From an uncultured Lachnospiraceae bacterium (GTDB lineage: Bacteria > Bacillota_A > Clostridia > Lachnospirales > Lachnospiraceae): 8,880 nucleotides of DNA. The stretch is from the NCBI GenBank assembly GCA_902801585.1, contig CADCIU010000094.1, forward strand, positions 1-8,880. Reading direction: 5' to 3'. Made by a program: the position numbers and the translations under genes. The number at the start of each line of letters is the position of its first letter. Within the stretch, counting starts at the first letter, position 1. Below, piece by piece: positions 1 through 5,913 of this stretch. The notes beneath the pieces were generated by a model. That model saw only the letters and a program-made list of their open reading frames with translations. It did not search any database and was not told the DNA's origin.

Positions 1-679
1 GGTTCATGACGCTGCCTCGTACGTGAGGACGAATGCCCATGTTGCGGATACGGCCTGCTTTGCCGTAGTTGATCAGATTGTGGTCGATGTTGCCGATGAT
101 TCCGACAGTCGCTCTGCAGTTCAGAGGGACCATTCTCATCTCGCCGGAGGGCAGACGCAGTGTCGCATACTTGCCTTCCTTAGCCATGAGCTGTGCACCT
201 GCACCGGCGCTGCGCACCATCTGGCCGCCCTTGCCGGGGTGAAGCTCGATATTGTGTACCATAGTACCTACAGGGATCTGGGAAAGAGGCAGGCAGTTGC
301 CGACTCTTACTTCAGCCTCAGGTCCGTTCATGATCTTCATGCCGTCTGTCAGTCCTTGGGGAGCAAGGATATATGCCTTCTCGCCGTCTTCGTAGCAGAT
401 CAGGGCGATATTTGCCGTTCTGTTGGGATCGTACTCGATGCCGATCACAGTAGCCGGAACGCCGTCCTTGCGTCTCTTGAAATCAATAACTCTATATTTT
501 CTTCTGCTGCCGCCGCCGTGATGTCTCACAGTGATCTTACCCTGGTTGTTGCGGCCCGCGTTCTTCTTCAGAGAAAATACCAGTGACTTCTCGGGAGTCT
601 TCTTGGTAATTTCTGCAAAATCAGAACCAGTCATATTTCTGCGGGAGGGTGTATATGCGGTATACTTTTTAATTCCCAT
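1..679 (-). CDS. rplB: 50S ribosomal protein L2, C-terminus cut by window edge
   Basis: L2 is a large-subunit rRNA-binding protein near the peptidyl-transferase centre, needed for subunit association. Reading down from the ATG at 679, 226 codons are present. The family is about 275 residues, so roughly 50 C-terminal residues lie beyond the left edge. The N-terminus begins [21 protein letters not shown]. Typical L2 blocks follow: [39 protein letters not shown], and later [32 protein letters not shown]. The start is fixed by an AAGGAG-type ribosome site at about 688-694, ATG spacing about 9 nt. It follows rplW by 65 nt as the fifth gene of the S10 operon and has no visible promoter of its own. 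Confidence 0.98.
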   Translation of the reverse strand, partial: MGIKKYTAYTPSRRNMTGSDFAEITKKTPEKSLVFSLKKNAGRNNQGKITVRHHGGGSRRKYRVIDFKRRKDGVPATVIGIEYDPNRTANIALICYEDGEKAYILAPQGLTDGMKIMNGPEAEVRVGNCLPLSQIPVGTMVHNIELHPGKGGQMVRSAGAGAQLMAKEGKYATLRLPSGEMRMVPLNCRATVGIIGNIDHNLINYGKAGRIRNMGIRPHVRGSVMN

Positions 680-744
680 GATTAGTTCTCCTTTTCATGC
701 TTATTCATTTTGACAAGCAAAACAAATGATACGATCAATTCAGA

Positions 745-1050
745 TCAAAGGCCGGTGTAGAGCTCAATTTCCTTGCTGTCGGCAGTGAGCGTAACGATCG
801 CTTTCTTGCGCTTTGCAGTGTGACCGAAAACCATGCCTCTTCTCTTTTTCTTGGGTCTGCAGTTCATCGTGTTGACGCGAGCTACCTTGACACCCTCGAA
901 CATTCTCTCAACAGCAGTCTTGATCTGGAACTTGTTGGCCTGGGGATGTACATAGAAAGTGTACTTCCTTAATTCATTCATTTCATCACTCATGCTCTTC
1001 TCGGTAAGAACGGGCTTCTGAATGATATCATAGTATTCTAATGTTGCCAT
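745..1050 (-). CDS. rplW: 50S ribosomal protein L23
   Basis: L23 binds domain III of 23S rRNA at the polypeptide exit tunnel and, in bacteria generally, docks trigger factor and SRP. The 101-residue product has normal family length. It starts MATLEYYDIIQKPVLTEKS (the IIxPVLTEKS signature) and has the basic loop CRPKKKRRG around residues 64-72, followed by a strand-forming C-terminus (KKAIVTLTADSKEIELYTGL). The ATG shares one base with the rplD stop (TAATG). AGGAGG at 1061-1066 lies within the last codons of rplD, 10 nt upstream, which implies translational coupling of L4 and L23. Confidence 0.98.
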   Translation of the reverse strand: MATLEYYDIIQKPVLTEKSMSDEMNELRKYTFYVHPQANKFQIKTAVERMFEGVKVARVNTMNCRPKKKRRGMVFGHTAKRKKAIVTLTADSKEIELYTGL

Positions 1051-1673
1051 TATGCGTACACCTCCTCCAGTTTAGCGACAGCGTCCTTGGTAAGGATCAC
1101 GGTCTGTGCATTCATCAGATCATATACATTGATCTGAGATGTAAGAGTAGTCTTTACTGCAGGGATATTGCCCGCAGATTTGATCACGCGCTCGTCCTTG
1201 TCAGCCATGACCACGAGGGTCTTTCCTGCTGCCTTGAGGTTCTCCATGATTCTGACGAACTCTTTGGTCTTGAACTCGCTCATTGCCAGCTCATCAAGAA
1301 CGATCACTTTGTTCTGCTGTACGCGGTCAGTCAGAGCGCTTCTGACTGCAGCCTGTTTTTCCTTCTTGTTCATCTTGAAGGAATAGTCACGCGGTACGGG
1401 AGCGAATACAACGCCGCCGCCTGTCCACTGGGGAGCTCTTGTTGATCCCTGTCTTGCGTGGCCTGTGCCCTTCTGTCTCCAGGGCTTCTTTCCGCCGCCG
1501 GATACTTCAGCACGTGTCTTAGCCTTCTGTGTTCCCTGACGATTGTTAGCCAGCTGCTGAACAATTGCCATGTGAAGCAGGTTCTCGTTCACGCGGGCAC
1601 CGAAGACCGCATCGTTTAAGTCGATCTTGCCGACTTCCTGTCCCTCAATATTATAAACAGATACGTTTGCCAT
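1050..1673 (-). CDS. rplD: 50S ribosomal protein L4
   Basis: L4 is an early-assembly 23S rRNA-binding protein whose extended loop lines the exit tunnel. In E. coli it also represses its own S10 operon; whether that holds here is unknown, but the rpsJ leader in this window is a candidate target. The 207-residue length is typical. The tunnel-loop signature is clear at about residues 58-90: VSGGGKKPWRQKGTGHARQG followed by STRAPQWTGGGVVFAP. The C-terminal half has the usual globular fold sequence (VLDELAMSEFKTKEF, AGNIPAVKTTLTSQINVYDLM). AGGAGG at 1683-1688 lies 9 nt before the ATG. It is 34 nt after rplC and overlaps rplW by one base. Confidence 0.98.
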   Translation of the reverse strand: MANVSVYNIEGQEVGKIDLNDAVFGARVNENLLHMAIVQQLANNRQGTQKAKTRAEVSGGGKKPWRQKGTGHARQGSTRAPQWTGGGVVFAPVPRDYSFKMNKKEKQAAVRSALTDRVQQNKVIVLDELAMSEFKTKEFVRIMENLKAAGKTLVVMADKDERVIKSAGNIPAVKTTLTSQINVYDLMNAQTVILTKDAVAKLEEVYA

Positions 1674-1707
1674 CTGAATGGTCCTCCTTTCTCATCTAAG
1701 GCACTGC

Positions 1708-2391
1708 TCAGGCATTGGCTTTGGTGGTCTCTTTGAGAGTCACAAGGCCCTTCTTAGGTCCCGGAATCGCGCCTTTGACCAGAATCAGATTCTTGTCCGC
1801 ATCCACTCTCACTACTTCCAGGTTCTTAACGGTAACCTGAACGCTTCCCATGTGGCCGGGCATTCCTTTGCCCTTGAAGACTCTGCTCGGATCGGAAGAA
1901 GATCCGTTGGAACCCTGGTGGCGATGGAACTTGGAACCGTGTCCCATAGGTCCTCTGTGCTGTCCCAGTCTCTTGATTGCGCCCTGGAAGCCTTTACCCT
2001 TGGTAACTGCAGTCGCGTCGATCTTGTCGCCTTCCGCGAAGATATCGGCCTTGATCTCATCGCCGAGCTTATAATCTGCAGTGTTTTCAAACTTGAATTC
2101 CTGTACGTGCTTTCTGACCGGTACGCCGGCCTTTTCGAAGTGGCCCTTCATAGCCTTGCCCACACCGTGGCGGTGAGCAATCTCTTTTTTGCCGCCCTTG
2201 TCAACTGTGGTGATTCTCTCTTTCGCCTCGCCGTAGCCGACCTGGACTGCCTCATAACCATCGTTCTCGACGGTCTTGACCTGTGTTACGACACAGGGGC
2301 CTGCCTCAAGTACTGTAACAGGGACGAGTGTTCCGTCTTCCCTGAAGATCTGAGTCATGCCGATCTTAGTAGCCATAATTGCTTTCTTCAT
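1708..2391 (-). CDS. rplC: 50S ribosomal protein L3, with a longer-than-usual N-terminal-half loop
   Basis: L3 initiates 50S assembly and reaches toward the peptidyl-transferase centre. Landmarks are the start [33 protein letters not shown], the central [16 protein letters not shown] block (here [12 protein letters not shown]), [18 protein letters not shown] and [14 protein letters not shown]. At 227 residues it is longer than the roughly 209 usual for the family. By remembered alignment the excess is mainly a basic stretch around residues 60-79 ([19 protein letters not shown]), plus a few C-terminal residues. The ribosome site is weaker than its neighbours' (AGAGG at 2397-2401, about 5 nt spacing). 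A GCCGGC hairpin stands directly upstream. It is separated from rpsJ by an unusually long 342-nt spacer. Confidence 0.97.
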   Translation of the reverse strand: MKKAIMATKIGMTQIFREDGTLVPVTVLEAGPCVVTQVKTVENDGYEAVQVGYGEAKERITTVDKGGKKEIAHRHGVGKAMKGHFEKAGVPVRKHVQEFKFENTADYKLGDEIKADIFAEGDKIDATAVTKGKGFQGAIKRLGQHRGPMGHGSKFHRHQGSNGSSSDPSRVFKGKGMPGHMGSVQVTVKNLEVVRVDADKNLILVKGAIPGPKKGLVTLKETTKANA

Positions 2392-2405
2392 TTTGACCTC
2401 TTTCC

Positions 2406-2421
2406 GCCGGCATCTGCCGGC
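2406..2421 (-). promoter_or_regulatory. Hairpin immediately upstream of the rplC ribosome site
   Basis: GCCGGC-AGAT-GCCGGC forms a 6-bp all-G/C stem with a 4-nt loop in the minus-strand transcript. It ends 4 bases before the AGAGG of rplC. It could restrict ribosome access, or simply punctuate the leader. There is no U-run after it, so it is not an intrinsic terminator. Confidence 0.45.
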
Positions 2422-2432
2422 TAAACTTGTTT

Positions 2433-2494
2433 CCTCCGGTGCTGACCGAAGGTTTCGTTTTTTCTACAGCGGACATCAGCGCTATGCCTTCGGG
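2433..2494 (-). promoter_or_regulatory. Mutually exclusive hairpins upstream of rplC
   Basis: In transcript order, segment A is CCGAAGG (2493-2487), segment B is CCTTCGGT (2452-2445) and segment C is ACCGGAGG (2440-2433). B pairs perfectly with A over 7 bp (34-nt loop between), or with C over 8 bp including one G-U (loop CAGC). Only one helix can form at a time. Neither helix is followed by a U-run, so a switch here would more likely act on translation or processing than on intrinsic termination. The fold was read by eye; no ligand or protein partner can be named. Confidence 0.45.
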
Positions 2495-2562
2495 CTCTTG
2501 GCATCCTGCCCTCGTGCGGTCTGTCTCTTCCGCTCTCGGTTCGCAGCCTGCTGTCTGACTGC

Positions 2563-2595
2563 TTACCGCGCCGCCTGCCTTTCCTTTTCCCTCAT
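2563..2595 (-). CDS. Candidate second leader mini-ORF (10 codons)
   Basis: ATG at 2595 encodes MREKERQAAR and stops at TAA. Its ATG overlaps the stop of the preceding mini-ORF as ATGA, the usual geometry of translational coupling. It is highly charged and matches nothing I recognise. It may be only a regulatory translation event, or chance. Confidence 0.25.
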   Translation of the reverse strand: MREKERQAAR

Positions 2596-2615
2596 CGTCT
2601 GCCGCCTGAACACAT
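2592..2615 (-). CDS. Candidate leader mini-ORF (7 codons) with strong ribosome site
   Basis: ATG at 2615 encodes MCSGGRR and stops at TGA. The support is the perfect AGGAGG at 2625-2630, 9 nt upstream, which has no other gene to serve. The ribosome site of rplC itself is weaker. The ORF lies about 100 nt before the alternative hairpins, so ribosome position could influence them. Too short for any similarity argument. Confidence 0.35.
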   Translation of the reverse strand: MCSGGRR

Positions 2616-2668
2616 CTGCGCCAGCCTCCTGAAAAGGGATGTCATACTAGTAGAGGTTCTTTATTTAC

Positions 2669-2692
2669 AAATGCATTATGGAGTATGCATCT
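2669..2692 (-). other. Hairpin downstream of rpsJ
   Basis: In the transcript AGATGCAT pairs with ATGCATTT across the loop ACTCCATA: 8 bp with one G-U. It starts 41 nt after the rpsJ stop. The following bases (TTGTAAATAAAG) are not a proper U-tract, so at best it is a weak, partial terminator or a 3'-end stabiliser. Confidence 0.35.
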
Positions 2693-2733
2693 GCTCTCTT
2701 TGCTGTTCGCTGTACTATATATATGTGTACGGC

Positions 2734-3051
2734 TTATTTCGTCTTCATCTTGATGTCGATGTAGACACCTGCAGGCATCTCCAGTCTCTGAAGAGCGTCA
2801 ACCGTCTTCTGAGTGGGTGTGATGATGTCGATCAGTCTCTTGTGTGTCCTCTGCTCGAACTGCTCGCGGCTGTCCTTATATTTGTGAACAGCGCGGAGGA
2901 TCGTGACTACTTCCTTCTTTGTAGGAAGCGGAACGGGACCGCTGACCTGGGAACCGGTCTTCTTGACCGTCTCGATGATCTTCTTCGCGGATGCATCCAC
3001 GAGCTTGTGATCATATGCCTTCAGGGTAATTCTCATAATCTGATTTGCCAT
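2734..3051 (-). CDS. rpsJ: 30S ribosomal protein S10
   Basis: S10 sits in the 30S head and, as NusE with NusB, also takes part in transcription antitermination. The 105-residue product starts [24 protein letters not shown]. It carries the family's core: [39 protein letters not shown], then [21 protein letters not shown]. An in-frame ATG at 3144 would add 31 residues unlike S10. The start at 3051 is chosen because AAGGAGG (3063-3069) lies 11 nt upstream and the N-terminus then fits the family. It is the first gene of the S10 operon, behind a long structured leader, and is followed by the structured spacer before rplC. Confidence 0.98.
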   Translation of the reverse strand: MANQIMRITLKAYDHKLVDASAKKIIETVKKTGSQVSGPVPLPTKKEVVTILRAVHKYKDSREQFEQRTHKRLIDIITPTQKTVDALQRLEMPAGVYIDIKMKTK

Positions 3052-3053
3052 AA

Positions 3054-3082
3054 AAAAAGTCGCCTCCTTATTCGCACTTTTT
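3054..3082 (-). promoter_or_regulatory. A/U stem presenting the rpsJ ribosome site in its loop
   Basis: In the transcript AAAAAGT (3082-3076) pairs with ACTTTTT (3060-3054), 7 bp, around a 15-nt loop that contains the AAGGAGG of rpsJ. The T7 run ends directly at the ATG. The stem is weak (two G/C-containing pairs at most), so it could respond to temperature, ribosomes or a bound protein, or it could be incidental. Confidence 0.35.
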
Positions 3083-3089
3083 ATGAAGT

Positions 3090-3266
3090 ACGACAAGCGG
3101 TGACTGTACACACTCCCGTGCGTGTCCTGCATGTTACTTTGCAAACAAGTGCAGCTCTTCGCACGTCGTTTCTGTTCATTACCGGTCTGTCAAAACACTG
3201 AATCATCTCGAATCACTTTACAGGCCGTTAATCTCCAGACTGTCAATCGGTACAGTGACTTGTCGT
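3090..3266 (-). ncRNA. Candidate structured leader RNA of the S10 operon
   Basis: A long-range helix closes the region. On the transcript ACGACAAG (3266-3259) pairs with CTTGTCGT (3097-3090), and ACTGTAC (3256-3250) with GTACAGT (3109-3103), separated by a 2x5 internal loop. Inside, CGTGCG (3165-3160) pairs with CGCACG (3122-3117). After an AAGAG/GACA internal loop, CTGCA (3154-3150) pairs with TGCAG (3131-3127). Beyond a two-base CT bulge, TGTT (3147-3144) pairs with AACA (3135-3132) around an 8-nt loop. A further imperfect stem (about 3228-3182) may form 5' of this. Ribosomal operons are often feedback-controlled through such leaders (L4 in E. coli S10), but I do not recognise a named family here. 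Confidence 0.5.
3217..3246 (-). promoter_or_regulatory. Possible rpsJ promoter
   Basis: A perfect -35 TTGACA (3246-3241) is followed after 18 nt by TGTAAA (3222-3217), a 4/6 match to the -10 consensus. Initiation would be near 3210, giving a leader of about 160 nt. It conflicts with the long-range helix above, whose 5' arm (3250-3266) would then not be transcribed from this promoter. Upstream I find no better promoter, so either this is one of two start points or the match is accidental. Confidence 0.35.
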
Positions 3267-3426
3267 CAGTTTTCGGGTCGGCCCTGTGCCAATTCAGGGC
3301 GCCCCAGACATTCGCTCCACGGAAAACCCGCCGTTTTTTCCACAAACATTTTTGTCAGTTTTCACGAATCTGTATTTTGACTTATTTCTGTCTGCAGATC
3401 GGACGCACCGCTTTCGAGTATGGCAT

Positions 3427-3468
3427 AAAAAGCCCCCTGTTGTAAAGAATTTCCTTACACCAGGGGGC
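3427..3468 (-). terminator. Intrinsic terminator after putP
   Basis: In the transcript GCCCCCTG pairs with CAGGGGGC (8 bp). After one mismatch an inner TGTAA/TTACA stem continues, and the hairpin is followed directly by five T. It lies 80 nt past the putP stop and separates putP from the S10 operon. The plus strand has no T-run, so it works in one direction only. Confidence 0.85.
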
Positions 3469-3547
3469 CGGAACCGTCCTCCGATCAAACTGTAATATGA
3501 TCAGACAGGCGCCAGAGTAACGTTTCTAAAAATACAGGACAGCCGGA

Positions 3548-5086
3548 TCACTTGCGGTGCACTTCGTCATAGACCTCCGTGATCGCTTTGGAGGGAGCAG
3601 CCGTGATCAGACTTACGATCACATTGGCAGCCAGGCTGAAGAGGAATGCCGGAAGGAGCTCATAGATCGCAAGCCAGCCGCCCATAGGCGCGATCAGGAA
3701 CTTCCATATAAAGATCATTGCAGCGCCGACGACCATTCCGGCGGTCGCGCCCTGTCTGTTGGAGCGCCTCCAGAAAAGCGCCAGGAGCATCTGCGGGCCG
3801 AAACCCGCACCAAAACCGGCCCATGCGAAGGACACAACGCGGAAGACGGAACTGTTCGGGTTCCATGCCAGAACGACCGCGATCGCCGCGATCGAAATGA
3901 CGGTCAGCCTCGCCGCTCTCATCTGTTCGCAGTTGCCCAGCTTGATGCCCATGAAGTTCTGCGTGAGGTCCTGTGATACACTGGACGCCGCCGCCAGAAG
4001 CTGTGAATCCGCTGTAGACATCGTCGCCGCAAGAATACCCGAGAGGATAATGCCCGCAAACAGCGCGAATATGAAACCATGCTGGCTCATCAGATTGGCC
4101 AGCTGAATGATGACGGTTTCGGAATCGGAGCTGGTTTTCAGCATCGGAATGCCGCCCGCCACGGAAACACTGTAGCCGATCACGCCGATGAATACGGCAA
4201 TGCCCATAGAGAGCACGACCCATACGAACGCGATCCTGCGGGAGAGCACAAGCTCTTTCTCATTTCTGATCCCCATAAAACGAAGCAGGATATGAGGCAT
4301 GCCGAAATAGCCGAGTCCCCAGGCAAGAGTGGAGGCAATGCTGAATGCTCCGAAGGAGCCGGCTGAATTCGTATCTGCGATATATCCCTGTGTCAGATTC
4401 AGATAACCCGGAAGCGCCCTGGCATTCTCTGCGACAACGCTGAGGCCTCCCGCCTGACCGATTCCGAAGAACACGATAATGATCAGCGCGATCGACATGA
4501 AAATACTCTGTACCAGATCCGTTGTGGAAACCGCAAGGAATCCGCCCATTGTTGTGTAGGCGATGATGATCAGTGCGCCCACGATCATTGCCACATGATA
4601 GTCAAACCCGAAAAGGCTGTTGAACATTGTACCCACTGCCTTGAACCCGGAAGCCGTATAAGGAATAAAGAACACCAGAATGATGATCGCCGCGATGCAG
4701 GAGAGCACATGCTTCTCATCTCTGTATCTTCGGTTGAAGAAATCCGGGATCGTGAATGCGCCGATCCTCTCGGAATATCTGCGGAGGAGCCTCGCCACGA
4801 GAAGGAAATTGAGGTAAGTGCCGATCGACAGGCCGATCGCTGTCCAGGTGACCTCTGCAAGTCCTGCAATATAAGCAAGTCCCGGAAGTCCCATCAGGAG
4901 GTAGCTGCTCATATCCGACGCTTCAGCGCTCATTGCCGTCACGACCGGTCCCAGCGACCTGCCGCCGATGTAGAACCCGTCTGAAGTGCTGGTCGCGCCT
5001 TTCCTGTTAAAGACAGCGCCGATCGCCAGCATTCCTGCCATGTACAAGATAATAGTTACAATGATCAGAATTTGTGATGATGCCAT
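3548..5086 (-). CDS. putP: Sodium/solute symporter, PutP (sodium/proline) type
   Basis: This is an integral membrane transporter of the sodium:solute symporter family, which couples Na+ entry to uptake of a small solute; proline is the likeliest substrate by overall resemblance. The 512 residues contain about a dozen hydrophobic segments, fitting the 13-helix LeuT-like fold. Key blocks are SAEASDMSSYLLMGLPG near residues 53-69, with D58 matching the essential Asp55 of E. coli PutP; GLGYFGMPHILLRFMGI near 258-273; and the Na+-site block MSTADSQLL at about 356-364. The ATG at 5086 is chosen because GGAG lies a few bases upstream; in-frame ATGs at 5098 and 5107 lack a usable ribosome site. Other solutes (betaine-type, pantothenate) cannot be excluded. 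Confidence 0.85.
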   Translation of the reverse strand: MASSQILIIVTIILYMAGMLAIGAVFNRKGATSTSDGFYIGGRSLGPVVTAMSAEASDMSSYLLMGLPGLAYIAGLAEVTWTAIGLSIGTYLNFLLVARLLRRYSERIGAFTIPDFFNRRYRDEKHVLSCIAAIIILVFFIPYTASGFKAVGTMFNSLFGFDYHVAMIVGALIIIAYTTMGGFLAVSTTDLVQSIFMSIALIIIVFFGIGQAGGLSVVAENARALPGYLNLTQGYIADTNSAGSFGAFSIASTLAWGLGYFGMPHILLRFMGIRNEKELVLSRRIAFVWVVLSMGIAVFIGVIGYSVSVAGGIPMLKTSSDSETVIIQLANLMSQHGFIFALFAGIILSGILAATMSTADSQLLAAASSVSQDLTQNFMGIKLGNCEQMRAARLTVISIAAIAVVLAWNPNSSVFRVVSFAWAGFGAGFGPQMLLALFWRRSNRQGATAGMVVGAAMIFIWKFLIAPMGGWLAIYELLPAFLFSLAANVIVSLITAAPSKAITEVYDEVHRK

Positions 5087-5104
5087 AACACTCTCCATTT
5101 CTAA

Positions 5105-5122
5105 CATTTCCCTGAGGGAATG
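5105..5122. repeat. Short inverted repeat at the putP 5' end
   Basis: CATTTCCC and GGGAATG face each other across TGA, with one unpaired T. It spans the region just upstream of the chosen putP start and could form a small hairpin in its 5' untranslated region. No function can be assigned. Confidence 0.3.
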
Positions 5123-5163
5123 TATTATCCGGACATCGAATTTATTTGCCCGGACAATTACGC

Positions 5164-5172
5164 ATTATAGCA
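5164..5172 (-). promoter_or_regulatory. Extended -10 promoter element for putP
   Basis: The minus strand reads TGCTATAAT: a perfect TATAAT with the extended TGn motif. The -35 is poor (only T/A-rich sequence at the right distance), which the extended -10 can offset. Initiation would be near 5157, about 70 nt before the putP ATG. The 34-bp palindrome ends 25 bp upstream of the TGn motif. Confidence 0.65.
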
Positions 5173-5196
5173 CATAAAAACACAGAATAAAATACA

Positions 5197-5230
5197 GAAC
5201 GGTGTATAGAATGTATTCTATACACCGTTC
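5197..5230. promoter_or_regulatory. Perfect 15+4+15 palindrome: TetR-type operator or tetR terminator
   Basis: GAACGGTGTATAGAA, spacer TGTA, then its exact reverse complement. It stands 77 nt past the tetR stop and just upstream of the putP promoter. TetR-family repressors usually bind palindromes of this general size near genes they control, so it is a candidate operator of the adjacent regulator. As RNA it would be a 15-bp hairpin followed by TGTATTTTATT, a poor but possible terminator for tetR. Both roles could apply. Confidence 0.55.
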
Positions 5231-5307
5231 ATAATCAATCTCATATTTTCCTTTATTTGAAGCATAGATTAGCTGTACACCTATATAAAACAATCCTAAA
5301 TCAAAGA

Positions 5308-5913
5308 TTAAACTGTCCTCTCATCCTTCCCGCTTCGGAAGCTGTTCAGGAACATGGGCGTCATCCGATCCGCATAAGATACCAAGGAATACTCGCCTCC
5401 GCACAGACACCAGTCATACATCAGCGCCCTCTCCCAAAGCGCATACGCTTTTATGATCTCACTTGCCGTGCAGTCCGCCCGCAGCTGTCCTCTCTTCTGT
5501 CCCTCGCCGATGATCTCCCTCAGTATCTTGAAGTACATCCGGTTCCGGTCCAGAAGATGTTTCTCCCCCTGCGACTGGAGCTGGGTCGACAAAAGGCCTG
5601 AGAGCAGGTCTCTGGATATGCTGTCCTCGATCATCACGAAAAGCTCGTGGTTCAGGTAGATCAGTTTGTCCACCGCATGCCACTCGGGATCCATTGTATC
5701 CCTGAGCTTCTCGTATTTTTCATCAAACACATAGGCGATCGTCCCCAAGAGGGCGTCCTTCCCGTCAAAATAGTGATAGAAGGATCCTCTCGATGTGCCT
5801 GAGGCAAATATGATATCTTCGATCGTCGTCGCATCATAGCCGTTCTCGTAAAAGAGCTTCCATGCGGCGGAGATGATCTTCCCTTTCGTATTCCTTGTGT
5901 TCTTTCTCGGCAT
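5308..5913 (-). CDS. TetR/AcrR-family transcriptional regulator
   Basis: This is a one-component DNA-binding regulator, usually a ligand-released repressor acting as a dimer. The 201 residues are typical of the family. The N-terminal TetR domain is clear: KGKIISAAWKLFYENGYDATTIEDI (about 10-34), then the helix-turn-helix FASGTSRGSFYHYFDGKDALL (about 36-56). The C-terminal ligand domain is not recognisable to a subfamily, so the inducer is unknown. The ATG at 5913 has AAGGTG about 4 nt upstream. It lies upstream of putP in the same direction (about 220 nt apart) and diverges from the methyltransferase. The palindrome at 5197-5230 makes putP its most likely target. A possible -10 (TATAAA, 5988-5983) lacks a good -35. 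Confidence 0.93.
   Translation of the reverse strand: MPRKNTRNTKGKIISAAWKLFYENGYDATTIEDIIFASGTSRGSFYHYFDGKDALLGTIAYVFDEKYEKLRDTMDPEWHAVDKLIYLNHELFVMIEDSISRDLLSGLLSTQLQSQGEKHLLDRNRMYFKILREIIGEGQKRGQLRADCTASEIIKAYALWERALMYDWCLCGGEYSLVSYADRMTPMFLNSFRSGKDERTV

Larger units (their letters stand above)
2392..2733 (-). promoter_or_regulatory. Structured spacer between rpsJ and rplC
   Basis: This stretch separates two genes normally read as one operon. No gene of ordinary size is present. In transcript order it holds: a hairpin soon after the rpsJ stop (2669-2692); a perfect AGGAGG (2625-2630) with two overlapping mini-ORFs; a purine-rich stretch; three segments able to form alternative helices (2487-2494, 2445-2452, 2433-2440); and a GCCGGC hairpin (2406-2421) against the rplC ribosome site. 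No convincing intrinsic terminator or promoter is seen. The layout suggests control of rplC and the genes after it, separately from rpsJ. That role is inferred from layout only. Confidence 0.5.
3052..3547 (-). promoter_or_regulatory. Intergenic region putP-rpsJ: terminator, then rpsJ leader
   Basis: No gene is seen here on either strand. The putP-proximal part ends with a strong terminator (3427-3468). Between about 3266 and 3426 I see only a GCCCTG/CAGGGC hairpin (3281-3300), a GGAAAA/TTTTCC inverted repeat near 3320-3341, and two copies of the 10-mer GAAAACTGAC on the minus strand (3265-3274 and 3354-3363). The remainder is the candidate rpsJ leader RNA. Confidence 0.7.

Noticed and set aside
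1678..2424. 248-codon plus-strand ORF opposite rplC
   Set aside because: It is antisense to a certain ribosomal gene. Its translation has no recognisable domain and follows the codon bias of the real strand.
2433..2494. Intrinsic terminator before rplC
   Set aside because: Neither alternative hairpin is followed by a T-run, so simple intrinsic termination is not supported.
2652..2657. ACCTCT on the minus strand as a long-range blocker of the rplC AGAGGT
   Set aside because: A 6-base match within a 340-nt spacer is reasonably likely by chance and nothing else supports the pairing.
2714..2719. TATAGT as an internal promoter for rplC
   Set aside because: The hexamer 17 nt upstream (ACGAAA) is a poor -35, and the match lies in a simple TATATA run.
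3052..3144. Upstream ATG at 3144 extending rpsJ by 31 residues
   Set aside because: The extra residues are unlike S10, overlap the structured leader, and lack a ribosome site; AAGGAGG clearly serves the ATG at 3051.
3188..3193. Second TTGACA on the minus strand upstream of rpsJ
   Set aside because: No acceptable -10 hexamer lies 16-18 nt downstream.
2671..3201. 176-codon plus-strand ORF opposite rpsJ
   Set aside because: It is a shadow of rpsJ with a Cys/Leu-rich, non-protein-like composition and no ribosome site.
3538..3549. 12-mer GGACAGCCGGAT shared with the methyltransferase 3' end (6933-6944)
   Set aside because: One or two shared 12-mers are expected by chance in a window of this size.
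5087..5107. Upstream putP starts at 5107 or 5098
   Set aside because: They lack a properly spaced ribosome site, whereas GGAG precedes the ATG at 5086.
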